Positions 1-10,850 of a DNA stretch of 64,000 bases are shown here, piece by piece (position 1 is the stretch's first letter; each line of letters begins with the position of its first letter). Source of the stretch: Epichloe hybrida (lineage: Eukaryota > Ascomycota > Sordariomycetes > Hypocreales > Clavicipitaceae). Both the position numbers and the translations under genes were made by a program. The notes beneath the pieces were generated by a model. The model saw nothing but the letters and a program-made list of their open reading frames with translations, had not been told where the DNA came from and ran no database searches. The stretch is taken from positions 372,001 through 436,000 of the forward strand of contig JAFEKR010000031.1 in the NCBI GenBank assembly GCA_019022495.1. Direction: 5' to 3'.

Positions 1-539
1 GTTCCAATCTGTGTCCATGAAGCGGAAGTATGCTTCAGAGGTAAGGGCAAGAATTGGAATCTCGTACAAGATTGTATCCGACCAGGTTCCTTGAATCTTG
101 ATGTCGATGTGACCCACGTCCGAGTCGGCCCCGGTATCCGCGCCATCTGTTGTGAACGTGATAGAAACTTGCTCTCTCGGGCGAAGCTGAAATTCTTTGA
201 GGTAATTCAGATAGTCGTCTGTCAAGTACTTGCAATGCGTCTGCAAGAACCTATACTCCTCATCGGATAAGGAAATGTTTCCAAGCTCTAATTGACAAGT
301 TTTTAGACTAACGACAACAGCTCAAGAAGGGGGGCTGACTCACTTCGGATCTGCTCGTCTAGCCATTTGAAGGCGTTCCTGGACAGCTTCTTTTCAGGTG
401 TACGATTTGTGAATGCGTAGGTGACAGGAACATGTTTGAAGAATTTGTACACGGCACATTGCATTGTCAGCTTGTACAAGTCAGTATCCAGGAATGATAT
501 GACTCCCTCTGGAAAGGGCGACGAGCTGTTAAAGTCCAT
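1..539 (-). CDS. NPT1: Nicotinate phosphoribosyltransferase, N-terminal part (runs off left edge)
   Basis: Converts nicotinate and PRPP to nicotinate mononucleotide in the Preiss-Handler NAD salvage pathway. Exon 1 is 539 to 344 and starts at an ATG giving MDFNSSS, followed by LDTDLYKLTMQ, the N-terminal signature of the family. A 56-nt intron (343 to 288, GTGAGT...TTAG) joins in frame to exon 2, 287 to 1, which reads KLGNISLSDEEYRFL and continues open to the window edge. Roughly the first 160 of about 430 residues are present. The gene is divergent from UTP4 with about 650 bp between the two ATGs. The family call is from recognition of the motif; the catalytic core lies outside the window. 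Confidence 0.9.
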
Positions 540-1188
540 TCTAGCGGTGTGTTGTGAGCTACTGCATCTCTCGCCGCCGTGCGTACTTGAGTGAACCCCG
601 AGAACTGTTGGCTGGTTGAAGAGTCTCGTAGAGGCGTGTTTGGTTGCCGAAACTCAGCCCATCAGCATCGCAGATGGTCAGCGGGAAACAATGTAGAACG
701 GTCGAAAGGGGAGGAGCTCGAATGTATCGCATTGGCGCGCGGGAGAAGAAAATGAGGCATAGCCGACGGATGGCTGCAACGGCAACTAATAAACTCGTCG
801 CATTGGTGGGGTTGAGGGGCACGTCGGCTTCGGCAGTGGCGGGCGTGTAATACCGCAGGTACAGTGGGTGTACGGAGTATACATATGTACATAGGTGTAC
901 CGCAGCGGGCTGGGCGGTGAGCTGCTGGCGGCCAATCCGCGCTGCACCAGGCTCGTGGTGGCGGCAGAAAAAAAAAAACCTGGTAAGGCCGGACCTTTTT
1001 TTATTTTTTATTTTTTGGTCCTCTGCAGAACCGGTACATCTCGAAAACAAGCGGCACGATCAGCTCACCACCGCATTCCCATATCTCTACACAACGATGG
1101 GAAAAGGCAATTTAGATGCTCAATAAGTCGTCCTATCAAACTTCAAGGATTTGACAACGTGGTGTGTTCATCCATCTCGGCAAGCACA
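540..1188. promoter_or_regulatory. Divergent intergenic region between NPT1 and UTP4
   Basis: Shared upstream region of two divergent genes. It holds an A run near 967-976, T-rich stretches near 993-1017, and one copy of the dispersed 9-mer TACGGAGTA at 871-879. An ORF with an in-frame ATG at 895 reads into UTP4 from upstream, but it is low complexity and not like the family N terminus. No clear TATA box was identified. Confidence 0.4.
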
Positions 1189-3905
1189 ATGGACGTGCAT
1201 CGCTGCCGCTTCGTGTCTTACCAGCCCTCGGCGATTAATGCTGTTGCATTCTCGCGTCCCAAGACCAAATCAGCCAAACATGGTGCTGTGGCAAGATTAG
1301 CCATCGGTCGAGCGAACGGCGACGTTGAAATATGGAACCCATCCAGCGGGGCTTGGCTTCAAGAACTCGTCATTCGAGGTGGCAAGGATCGGAGTGTGGA
1401 TGGCTTGGTTTGGGTCAATGAGCCCGATCAGGATCTAGGCGACGGTCGCACCGTCATTGGAAAGTCGCGGCTGTTCAGCATTGGTTATACATCTACTGTC
1501 ACGGAATGGGACCTCGAAAAGGGCAAATCGAAGCGTCATGCCAGCGGCCAGCATGGCGATATCTGGTGCATTGCTGCCCAACCTCAAGGCGACAAACCAC
1601 AGCCTGCGGGAGCCAGCAGCCTCCAAGAAGGACAAAGCTCCAACAAACTGATTGCTGGCACAATCGATGGAGAACTCGTCATGTACTCTCTTGAAGAGGA
1701 CGACCTGAGATTCCAGCGAGTTCTTGTCAAATCCCCCACCAAGAAAGCTCAAATGGTGAGCATGACTTTCCAGTCCCGCAAAGTTGTCATCGTGGGCTGT
1801 TCAGACAGCACTATTAGAGCCTACGACATCAAAAATGGGCATATGCTCCGCCGAATGACTCTGGGCTCTGACCTCATCGGGGGCTCCAAGGATATCATTG
1901 TCTGGTGTGTCAAGTGTCTGCCCAACGGCAACATTGTGTCAGGCGATTCTACAGGCCAAGTATGTATATGGGACGGCAAGACGTATACTCAGGCACAGAG
2001 GATTCAAAGTCACAAGTCAGATGTTCTCAGCCTAACAACAAGCGCCGATGGATTGGCCATCATGAGTGGAGGCATGGATCGCCGAACAATTCTTTACAAA
2101 CAAAATGCTGGCTCTGGGCAGCGATGGGGCAAAGTCTGGGGAAGGCGCTACCACGATCACGATGTCAAGACAATGGCAAGTTTTGAACAGGGACGTATCA
2201 GTGTCGTGGTTTCTGGAGGTAAAAGTCCACCGACTCATCGTCTCATCTTGCAACACAGCTCACTAACAGAATCACAGGGCCCGATGCCAATTTAAACATC
2301 GTGCCTCTGAAAGAAATGGGTCGCGAAAATCACAGAATGATGAGCAACTTGCCACAACAGCCTCCAATCACAAGCGCTTCCAAGGCGAGATTCATCGTAA
2401 GTTGGTGGGAGAGAGAGATTCATGTCTGGGTATTGCGCAAATCAGCCGCCGATCTTCACGAGTCCGCCGGTGAAGCTGCTGATTTGAATCAAAACCGAAA
2501 ATTACTTAAGACAATTGTAGTAAAGGGGGACTCTAATATTTCATCTGCTACAATCAACCAAGAGGGGACCTTGCTGTTTGTTTCCACAGGTACAGACGTC
2601 AAGGCCTTCCAACTTCAGCACCAGGACCCTGTCAAAGGTTCAGATGTGAAGCTCTCGGGCATCAGCTTGCCTGCGAGGCTTTCACAACTAGGCGCTTCGC
2701 ACGTCAAACTTTCTCCTGATGGCCGCTGGCTGTGCGTCATTCAAGAAGGGTCTCGTGTTCTAGTGGCCAGTCTTGAAAGCAAACTTGTCGAATCACCTGC
2801 TCTGTCAGTCAAACTTCAAAGACTGTCGCGGCTGCGACGTCAGATCCCGCGGTACATATTGAATGGCGGTCTAGGTAGCTACGACAGGAGCATCACACAT
2901 ATTGCTTTCAGCGCCGACTCCAACATGATAGCAGTCGCTGACCTAGCTGGCTATATCGATACTTGGATCTCGCGCGGCCGAGAACAGACTCTGCACAACG
3001 GCAGTCAGGAGGCTGGCATGGAAGCTGACGCGGCCGATGATGCATCTGACAGCGATTCTTCGTCATCAGAAGGCGAAGACAACGTGACTGCTGGTTCACA
3101 AGACCGCTGGGTCCGCAACCCCAATGCAAAGCTATTGCCGAAACTTCCGACATCCCCAGTTGTACTGTCCTTCTCGGACGATGTACCCGCAACCGGGTCG
3201 TCTGTCAAAGCAGATGCTTCTGATGATTATATTCTTGCTGCTGTCACCTCGTCATGGAACATTCTGGCCTTCCATCCCCGTCATGGTGCGCTTACTCCGT
3301 GGTCCCGCCGGCATCCACGCAAAGCCCTACCGGGACCAGTGCAGGATCTCTTAGACTTGCCCAAAGGAGTTATGTGGCAGGGCTCTCGCATGTGGTTGTA
3401 CGGCGTGTCGTTCCTCTTGATGCTCGATATGGGACAAAATCTTCCTGTGTCATCAGATGTCGAGGGCGGTGACACGCGACTCACGCACGGCATCAAGCGT
3501 AAGAGAGTGGGACCCAGCACTGGTGCTGGGGGCAGGACGGAACGAGGCATCCTTGCTCCTCATCAAATTAGAAAGCATGGTGCCAACGACGAGTGCGAGC
3601 ACATTGACATAGTCGAGAGGCCACAGGCCGATGAAAGCGAAAGTGACGAAGATATGCCAGACGCAGTTGATGGGCTGTCTAAGCAGCTCCCCTTAACAAA
3701 TGGCAATGACACCATCGTTCAGACTATAGAGTCGGCCACGGACGGACCAAAGAAGTGGTGGATTACATACAAGTACCGCCCTATTCTCGGCATCGTTCCT
3801 CTCGCCACTACAAGCAAAGACTTAGAAGTTGCCGTCGTTGAGCGGCCAACCTGGGAGGTGGACATGGCAGAAAGTTTTTTCGGCGGAGAGGAATGGGAGA
3901 GGTGA
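1189..3905 (+). CDS. UTP4: UTP4/Cirhin, WD40 protein of the SSU processome
   Basis: WD-repeat subunit of the UtpA (t-UTP) complex, which binds the 5' ETS of pre-rRNA in the nucleolus and acts in 18S rRNA processing. Exons are 1189-2218 and 2278-3905, with a 59-nt intron (GTAAAA...CACAG, CTAAC branch site) that splices in frame as SGG-PDANL; the protein has 885 residues. The ATG at 1189 is chosen because the product then begins MDVHRCRFVSYQPSAI, the conserved N terminus of fungal Utp4, whereas the longer upstream reading is low complexity. WD-like blades fill most of residues 1-600. An acidic Ser/Asp stretch (about 590-610) and a Lys/Arg-rich patch (about 740) look disordered. The C terminus reads KYRPILGIVPL, also typical. 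Confidence 0.93.
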
Positions 3906-6442
3906 AGGCTGAGTAAGTGCCACCTGTGAAGATGAAAATTGAGCTATTGAGCTATTGGGTAGCAGACAGAGAGGGGGTCGTATACATGCATTGGAGAGTA
4001 AGCTGTCTCATCACACCTCCACTCTAGCTTCATGCATATTGGTTCATGAAGGTGGACATCCATATCCACGGCCATCCATGAACGGGGGTTTCGACAATTG
4101 GCAATGGGTGTATGATGATGATGATGACGACGCCCTTGGTCACATATGTGTGGGGGGGTCAAAGCTCGAACATCTGTGGATTACCAAATAGAGGCTTGGC
4201 GTAAATCTGCATTAAAAAGCATTCTGGATCCAAAGAGATACTACTTGGAGTTGTGAATACCGCTACACCCTAACTGTGACATGTTCCGTTGGTTGGATCT
4301 ATTTAACAAACTCCTCCGAGAACACGTCAGTAGCATGAGCTTTTTCAAAGTATTGAATGGTACCGCGCTATTGACAAGAACAAAATAGTCAGCAGACGTA
4401 GCTAAACATCTGTTCAAAGCGTCTTTAGTGTAAATCACGCACAGCCCGACCCAGCCAGATTTTCGGTCCAAGGGCTGTATGCGAAAGAAAGCCCGTGGGG
4501 AGACCTCTCGGCGTACAAAAGATTCTAAATGTTGACATCACTAGAGAGAATTGTCTTCGTTTCTGTTAATGGATGGACACCCTATGGTTTGAGGGCAGTT
4601 GTGCAAGACTGCAGGACAATTTGAAAGCCGTTCATGTCCAAACGTGGAAGGGAACGTTCGCCCACGTGGAAAGATTCTGTACACTTGAGCCGTCGAAGTC
4701 AGCTTGTTCGTGAAAAGGGGACCATCGGGAAAAGCTGACGCGCGTCCCACCATCGATTTTGACTCACATCGGAGGCGGAGAGCAAAACCAATCGAAAGTC
4801 TGGAGCTCATGAATGTTAGAATAGCGTTGGGGAAGTGAAGACACTCCTCTAGGGGAGGTCACGTGTGTCCTTATTTGTCCTCGGTGTTGGTCAAAGTGGT
4901 TTCGCAATATGTTAACCCAGTTGGCCGTTATTAGCCACAGGATGGCTTTGACAAAACCAGCCTTCTGATGCATGCGCCACACGCACCAGGCAGGGCTGAT
5001 GATAACATGACGGCCGGCATCACCCAACGTCAGAGTCGGACCAAATGATTTGGGTTGTGAATACCGGAGCAAGCAAAAACTATGTAGAATTTTGCTCACT
5101 AAAACACCTAGACCACTTCTAGAAGAGGTAACCTAAGCATCTTCACCTCTTTAAGTAGTCCAAATTCGCCTGGAGGAAGTTGGCCGAAGCCTGTTTGAAC
5201 TGGATGCTTCCAACGAATCCATCTCATGCATGTCTTTCGGGCCTCGTCATCGCCTCCTTGGACCCCTGTCGGGTGGGTGGAGGATTGTGAGCCTCCCCAC
5301 CCTCAGGTACCGGTACTCATCTGCCCGTCGGCCGACGAGTCAAAGGCCAAGACAACGTGACGGTTGCGCATCTAACTTGGTAATTGGCGGCTTCGTCATC
5401 ACCAAGTCACCGTTCTCTCTAAGATTTCTATAGAACCACCCGCGTGACTGCGATGCTACGTACCTACTTGGGTAGGCTAACAGAAGGAATTGGGTTGTGA
5501 AAGGAGGGACAAAGGCCAGAGGTTTGTTACGTGCCCCGAAAAGGGCTCCCTGCGAAAATGGCACTGCCGCGAAGAAGACATTTGAAGGTACCGGTACTTG
5601 AGCCACCGAATGCTATTCCGTGCACGCCTGAAACTCGTGACGTATGATTGGCCAGAAGGGGCAGGCTGACGCGTAATACGGATCCGTAAACCGCCTCCAA
5701 AAAGAGGGACGGACGAAGCAAACTCACATTCAAGCGCTCCCGTTCAGCAGCGCCACGGTGCCCACCTGTGACCTGTCCCTGTCCACCTTGGCCACCCCCG
5801 GTCTGCTCTGCAGCCTCTGCTGGTGTGGGAGTCTTTGCTAGCGTCCGTTTTGGCTGCGTGGTGTTGCGTGCGTGGATTTGCTTGCCAATTGGTGTTGCGT
5901 ACGTGCGTCGCCATCTGCTCTCCCTCTCATCTCATCCATCTGAGACCTGAGACCTGGACCGACTTTGCCATCAGCGTCGCCATCACAGGTCGGGCTTTCA
6001 GATCATTACGTCTCAATGCTCATCTTGTCGTTGCTCTCTTCATTGCATCGACAAGGTCTAATCGGGGCACCACCTCCTGTGCATACATCTGAACTATACC
6101 TGAGGAACCGCAACGACTTCTAGGTTTGTAGCGTCTGCGGGCTGTCAGGAACAAGTGGCGACTCACGAAGCGAAGCATACGAATCCATCCAGCTGACGAC
6201 AGCGACCACGACCACGTCTTGCCTACTAGTGACCCTTGGCCCAAGTCACCATACCACAAACAACCTCAACTCAACACGCAGTCTTTCTCTTTCTTGGACA
6301 TATATCGTCTTGACTTCCCCTGTTGCACTGGTCACGAGAAACGTTTCACTCAACCCGGCTCCGGGCCAGATTGGCGCCTCGACGACGAACGACGACTCGA
6401 CCAAGGGACGTTACCGATACCTTGACTTCATCCCTTCACACC
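3906..6442. other. Intergenic, no supported gene
   Basis: About 2.5 kb between UTP4 and PNG1. Only short ORFs without recognisable content occur. A GAT/GAC triplet run lies near 4111-4132. The last 700 bp, before PNG1, are pyrimidine-rich and probably contain its promoter and 5' UTR. No tRNA-like sequence was seen. Confidence 0.5.
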
Positions 6443-7940
6443 ATGGAGGACCGAGGCACCCCCTTCAGCCCCCGCGACTCGACCTCCGATGCCCAGTATG
6501 GCGAGGAATGGGCCCGCGACCTTCGCCTCAAGTTCGAGGGATTACTGAGGGAAAAGCGCATGAACGACCTGCGCTCATGCACTCGAAGCCACTCCCCTAG
6601 CCACCACTCTCCGACTGTGACGCAGCGAGCATCGAGCGCCAACCTTGCCGCTCAGACTTCCTTTACGAGCAGCAGACCAGCGACTGCCCTCGGCAGAGAA
6701 GCCCCGTCAACACCTCCATCGTATTCATGCATTCGACACCTCCCCAAGATCCCTACCGCGCCAACTGCTGGCGATCGCGACTCACAGAAGTTCCGAAATC
6801 TGATGATCAGCTTGTCGTTGACGCCCACAAAATATGAGAACCCAGGTTTGCTAGACGAGGCCCTACAAACCATTCCTCTCGATCGCATTTATGGCGAGGC
6901 CGAAGAAGAAAGTCAAGTACTGCAAGCAGAAGCAGAGAGTATGGGTGATGGTCGTCGCGCTGAGTGGGGATATCAAGATTGTGTCATCCGAGCTCTTCTT
7001 CGGTATGTCATGGCTCCGTCATCTTGCCAGCTGGGGCCAACATAGAACTTACTAACTGGTCTTGTATAGATGGTTCAAACGTTCATTCTTCACATGGGTC
7101 AACAATCCTCCCTGCCCAGTCTGCCTGTCACCGACCATCGCACAAGGTATGACGGCGCCAACACCCGAGGAGAGCGCTTGCGGTGCTCTGCGTGTGGAGT
7201 TGTACCGATGCTCTGCGCAGAACTGCGGTGCTTACGAGCGATTCCCCCGGTACGGCGACGTCTGGCGCCTGCTTCAGACCCGAAGAGGCCGTGTCGGCGA
7301 GTGGGCAAACTGTTTCAGCATGTTGTGCCGTGCTGTCGGTGGCCGGGTCAGATGGGTGTGGAACGCCGAAGACCATGTCTGGACAGAGGTCTACTCCGAA
7401 CACCAGCGACGATGGGTCCACGTCGACGCTTGTGAGGAAGCCTGGGACAGCCCTCGCCTGTACACCGAAGGTTGGGGCAAGAAGATGTCATATTGTGTAG
7501 CGTTCTCTATTGACGGTGCCACCGATGTTACACGTCGATATGTGCGAACGAACAAGGCCGCCGCCGAACGCAGCCGATGCCCCGAAGAAGTCATGCTCTA
7601 CATCATGCAAGAGATCAAGAACATGCGACGAGGCAACCTGGGCAAGGACGAGCGGTTTCGTCTCGAAAAAGAAGACCAGCGCGAGGATGAAGAACTTCGA
7701 GGCTACGTTGTGGCATCGATAGCCCAGGCTGTCACAGACATAGTACCGGGCGCCTCCAGCTCTTCCGGCAGCGGACGCATGGTGCCCAGCCATGGCCAAG
7801 ACGTCAAAGTCCCCGCCGAACAGCTCACTCAACAGGCGGGCTCTGCTGCTTGGTTGATGGCTCAACAACAGGCTCGCAATCAACAATTCCCACCACGCGA
7901 CCATCATCATCATCATCATCATCATCAGCAGCAGCAGTAA
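6443..7940 (+). CDS. png1: PNG1, peptide:N-glycanase-like protein lacking the catalytic Cys
   Basis: Transglutaminase-fold protein of the cytosolic glycanase family, which in active members deglycosylates misfolded glycoproteins in ER-associated degradation. Exons are 6443-7002 and 7070-7940, with a 67-nt intron (GTATGT...ACTAAC...TATAG); 476 residues. The zinc site shows CPVC near residue 200 and a second Cys pair (RCSAQNC) about 35 residues on. The core reads [10 protein letters not shown] where active enzymes have GRCGEWANCF, so the nucleophile position is Val262 (codon 7293-7295). His289 (DHVWTEV) and Asp306 (HVDACE) are kept, and the spacing of 27 and 17 residues matches yeast C191/H218/D235. 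Loss of activity is known for filamentous-fungal PNG1, where an activity-independent role in polar growth has been described for Neurospora. The C terminus ends in a His8-Gln4 tract. Confidence 0.93.
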
Positions 7941-8665
7941 AGGTTACCTAATGTGAGAGCGTGTCCTGCAGCGACTCGAAAATCACATTTGCACCCTCAA
8001 TCCCAGGAGTAGACTTCTTCATGACACTCGGCCCAAAGCCTGACTCTCAATATCAGTCATGGTGATATCTTGACGAATCCTTACAATGACAACCTTATGT
8101 CTACACGAACGTTGACCATCGAATTGAAATCTCTATGACGAAGCGTATCATTGTCCTTGAGTTTCGACAGCTCATCATCCTCTTCTCTAACATCAACTTT
8201 CTAGCAGTCATTTGTCGAATTCGCATAATTCGACTGCACACATACAGACGTATCATCGCACCCCTCACATATGTGAACGAGCTGGCGCTGTCATTTCTCT
8301 AAATTTAAATATTATTCAATTCCCCGACGCGTCCTCTTCGGCATGACTTGGAAAAAGTTGCTGGGTTGACGTGGCGGTCTGTACCTTTATTTCCAACATA
8401 TGACCTTGTCGTCCAACCTCGATCTTCCCACATTTCTTTTGTGCTTGGGTACATGAAGGGGCAGGTGAACGGAAGGCGTACCGGGACGGACAGGAGCGAA
8501 ACAAGCCAGAGCAACAAGGCTGGAATGGAAGCACCTTTGCGGCATTGTTTTTCTAAAATCACATACGTTCACCGCCCCGAAGGCGTTGGGGGTTTCATTC
8601 ACCACTCCATGTCTAAGACAAGGAGGACAAGGCGGCAAAGAGACGGGGACACTGGTAATAATCGC

Positions 8666-8725
8666 ATGGATGGATGGATGGATGGATGGATGGATGGATG
8701 GATGGATGGATGGATGGATGGATGG
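8666..8725. repeat. ATGG tetranucleotide microsatellite, 15 perfect units
   Basis: Sixty bases of uninterrupted ATGG, stop-free on both strands (reads as repeated MDGW on the plus strand). It lies in intergenic DNA 3' of PNG1. Confidence 0.97.
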
Positions 8726-9256
8726 CTCATGAAGATGGGGAGTTTATGGGCGGAGGAGCATCCTCTGCTTCTGCTATTTTCTGCATAGCAATAGACTGGC
8801 GAATACAAAAAGCGCTCGTTCCAAACACAGCCATGTCCTTGCCATGCTATTTCTCGGTTGAAACGTTGTTGCAGCGCATTTCGAGTCGTGTACAATTTCA
8901 CGTTGGACATGTTGGACATTGCATCGTCCGAGGAGCAAAATGACCGCAAGCCGTGCTCTTGAAATCAAGAACACGGCTTGTACCACGGAAAAGACACAAG
9001 AAGCCCGTGTGCTGAACATTCATGCGAGTGGGTGCTTGAGCAAGAAGTCGTTGCAAAAATGGTTTATTGCGAGCCCAAGTCTACCCTGGCCTTGTAAATG
9101 AGTGGAGGGCTTCCCTGCGCACAGTGATCGTCGATTGATCAGTTTGTGGTGACGAGGATACTAGACAGTCTCTGACAACTGCCCTCGAAATTGTTGCTAC
9201 AGTCCGCCGAGACCAAGTGCAATGTATGTCAGAGTTGTCTTGTGCTCTCTCAATAT

Positions 9257-9276
9257 TACGGAGTACTTTGTACGGA
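9257..9276. repeat. Dispersed 20-bp element, copy 1
   Basis: TACGGAGTACTTTGTACGGA; it differs by one base from the copy at 36541-36560. It contains the 9-mer TACGGAGTA that recurs in intergenic DNA across the window. Confidence 0.8.
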
Positions 9277-9665
9277 CAAGGCTGCCTGACCCGCCGCCCA
9301 TTTACGCGCCGACGCCAACCCCCGATCAGCGGGATCCGGGATCCGTCGCGTCGCCCCGTCCACCCACCCCCCCCCCTTCCCTTCCCTTTCTCTGTCCAAT
9401 CCTGCAGCCTGCCTGCAACTTGGTCAACTCGTGGAGATTACCAAGAACGAAATCCAGACTCTACCAAAAACACCCAAATGCTAATTTCATCCATTACTAT
9501 CCGGTCAATCAACGAGAGGGGGCCTCGATAATCCCGAGAAACACTCATCCAATCCCATCCCATTCCCCTTCCCTCCAGAATTTACCGCAGTCACGCACAC
9601 CCACGCCACGCCCTACTCCCAACATCTTCATCGCGTTCCTCACTCACCCGCCCACTCTTCCCACA

Positions 9666-10393
9666 ATGACCCTCAAGCGCAAGCGTTCCGACCCCGAGCT
9701 CTGCTCCTCACCTTCCTCGTCCTCCTCGGTCTCGGTCTTCAGCTCGCCGTCGAGCAACGCCCTATCGGACGTGAATCCCCAGGCCTTCAGCAACATGCCG
9801 GCCGCACACCTGCACAGCCGCACATTCAAGCGCCATCGCGACAGCCGGCCCTCTGAAGAGCAAGTCCACCGTACGTTGATGCCATCTTTCCCAAATCGGT
9901 GCTTGCTTTCGGAAGGCCCCGAGAGAAGAGCGAGCCAAAAAAATTTCTCACGAATCCTTCCGCAGAACATACGTTGAACCTATTGTACTCTGCCCGGCAG
10001 CAGTCGGCGCAAGACGTCCGGGGCGCACCTCCGCAGGCTGTCGCCGCAGCCCAGCCGAGCAAGCAGCAGCAGTCCCTTCACCGATTCTGGAGCATCAGCT
10101 CCGCGGCGCCGGTCGCGCCGCAGATAGATCTTCGGCGGTCCTCGACCCCGGCGCCCTCCTGTACTTGCGAGGACTGCGGTGCGAGGCTGGGGAGCGGCGG
10201 TGGGGGCCACGGCATAGACGTGGACGACGACTTTGCGATGGGGAACTCGGCGTGCGGTGCTTGCGGAAAACATGTCTGCTTCAGTTGCTCGGTGAGCAAC
10301 CTCGGTGATGAGAGGAGGTGCTTGCAATGCGCGGGGAGGAAAGTCTGGGTCGGGGGCGTGGGCTGGACCGATGCTGCCATGTCCACCTGCTAG
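9666..10393 (+). CDS. Cys-rich protein with a PIP-box-like motif, conserved in filamentous ascomycetes
   Basis: Exons are 9666-9870 and 9966-10393, with a 95-nt intron (GTACGT...CGCAG) that splices in frame as EEQVHQHTLNLLY; 210 residues. The N terminus MTLKRKRSD is basic and followed by Ser-rich sequence, suggesting a nuclear and disordered region. The segment from HSRTFKRHRDSRPSE to TLNLLYSARQQ appears conserved. At 10067-10090 the protein reads QQSLHRFW, which fits the PCNA-binding pattern QxxLxxF-aromatic. The C-terminal third has a Cys cluster (CTCEDCG, CGACGKHVCFSC, CLQC) suited to zinc. The layout recalls fungal ribonucleotide-reductase inhibitors such as Spd1/Dif1, but that is a guess from motif layout. 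I recognise the family only as a conserved protein of unknown function. Confidence 0.75.
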
Positions 10394-10850
10394 ATGGACT
10401 GCATGGAGTGGCGAATGTCGCGTCGTTTTGGCGCTCTGGGTGGTGGTATTTTGACACATTTACCACGAATGGCAAGGGGTCTTGCTACGGCGTTTTCTGG
10501 TATCGGTAGGCGACAGGCGGCGCGGCCTGTCGGATTCAGAGGATTCAGGATGAATCAAGACATGATGAATTGGAGGTTTCGACACTTTTTTATTATTGTA
10601 ATGTGTACAATTTATGAAAATCAAGCATGGCATCGTGGACAATGGCCGAAATTGATGCGGCATATACGGGCTGGTAGTGCACGTCGCTTGTACTTTGTTT
10701 TCATTTTGGATGTGCCTCAACCGACCACGAGGACTCTTCTCACATTACAAATGTCGTACTAAATTAAATGAGCGGTGCGTGCGTTGAACGTGGCGCGCCG
10801 GAAACGAGGCAGGGTTGCTTCTGAACAGACTTTTTTTTTTTTTTTTTTTT
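10394..10850. other. Convergent intergenic region
   Basis: About 460 bp between two convergent genes, presumably both 3' UTRs. It ends in a T run that abuts the MPDU1-like stop codon. No gene seen. Confidence 0.5.
10831..10850. repeat. Poly(T) tract directly after a stop codon
   Basis: Twenty T on the plus strand (21 counting the first base of the stop complement), which reads as poly(A) immediately after the TGA of the minus-strand MPDU1-like gene. Confidence 0.9.

Larger units (their letters stand above)
7941..9665. other. Intergenic, no supported gene
   Basis: About 1.7 kb between PNG1 and the next gene. It holds the ATGG microsatellite at 8666-8725 and a dispersed 20-bp element at 9257-9276. 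The final 300 bp are pyrimidine- and C-rich, including a C run near 9367-9375, which fits a promoter and 5' UTR. Several ORFs here exist only because the tetranucleotide repeat is stop-free. Confidence 0.5.

Noticed and set aside
559..1050. 163-residue minus-strand ORF between NPT1 and UTP4
   Set aside because: Intergenic, includes a poly-Phe segment from the A run; no homology seen.
895..1188. In-frame N-terminal extension of UTP4 from an ATG at 895
   Set aside because: Low-complexity sequence over A and T runs; the family N terminus starts at 1189.
8599..8949. ORFs over the ATGG repeat on both strands
   Set aside because: Exist only because the tetranucleotide repeat lacks stops in these frames.
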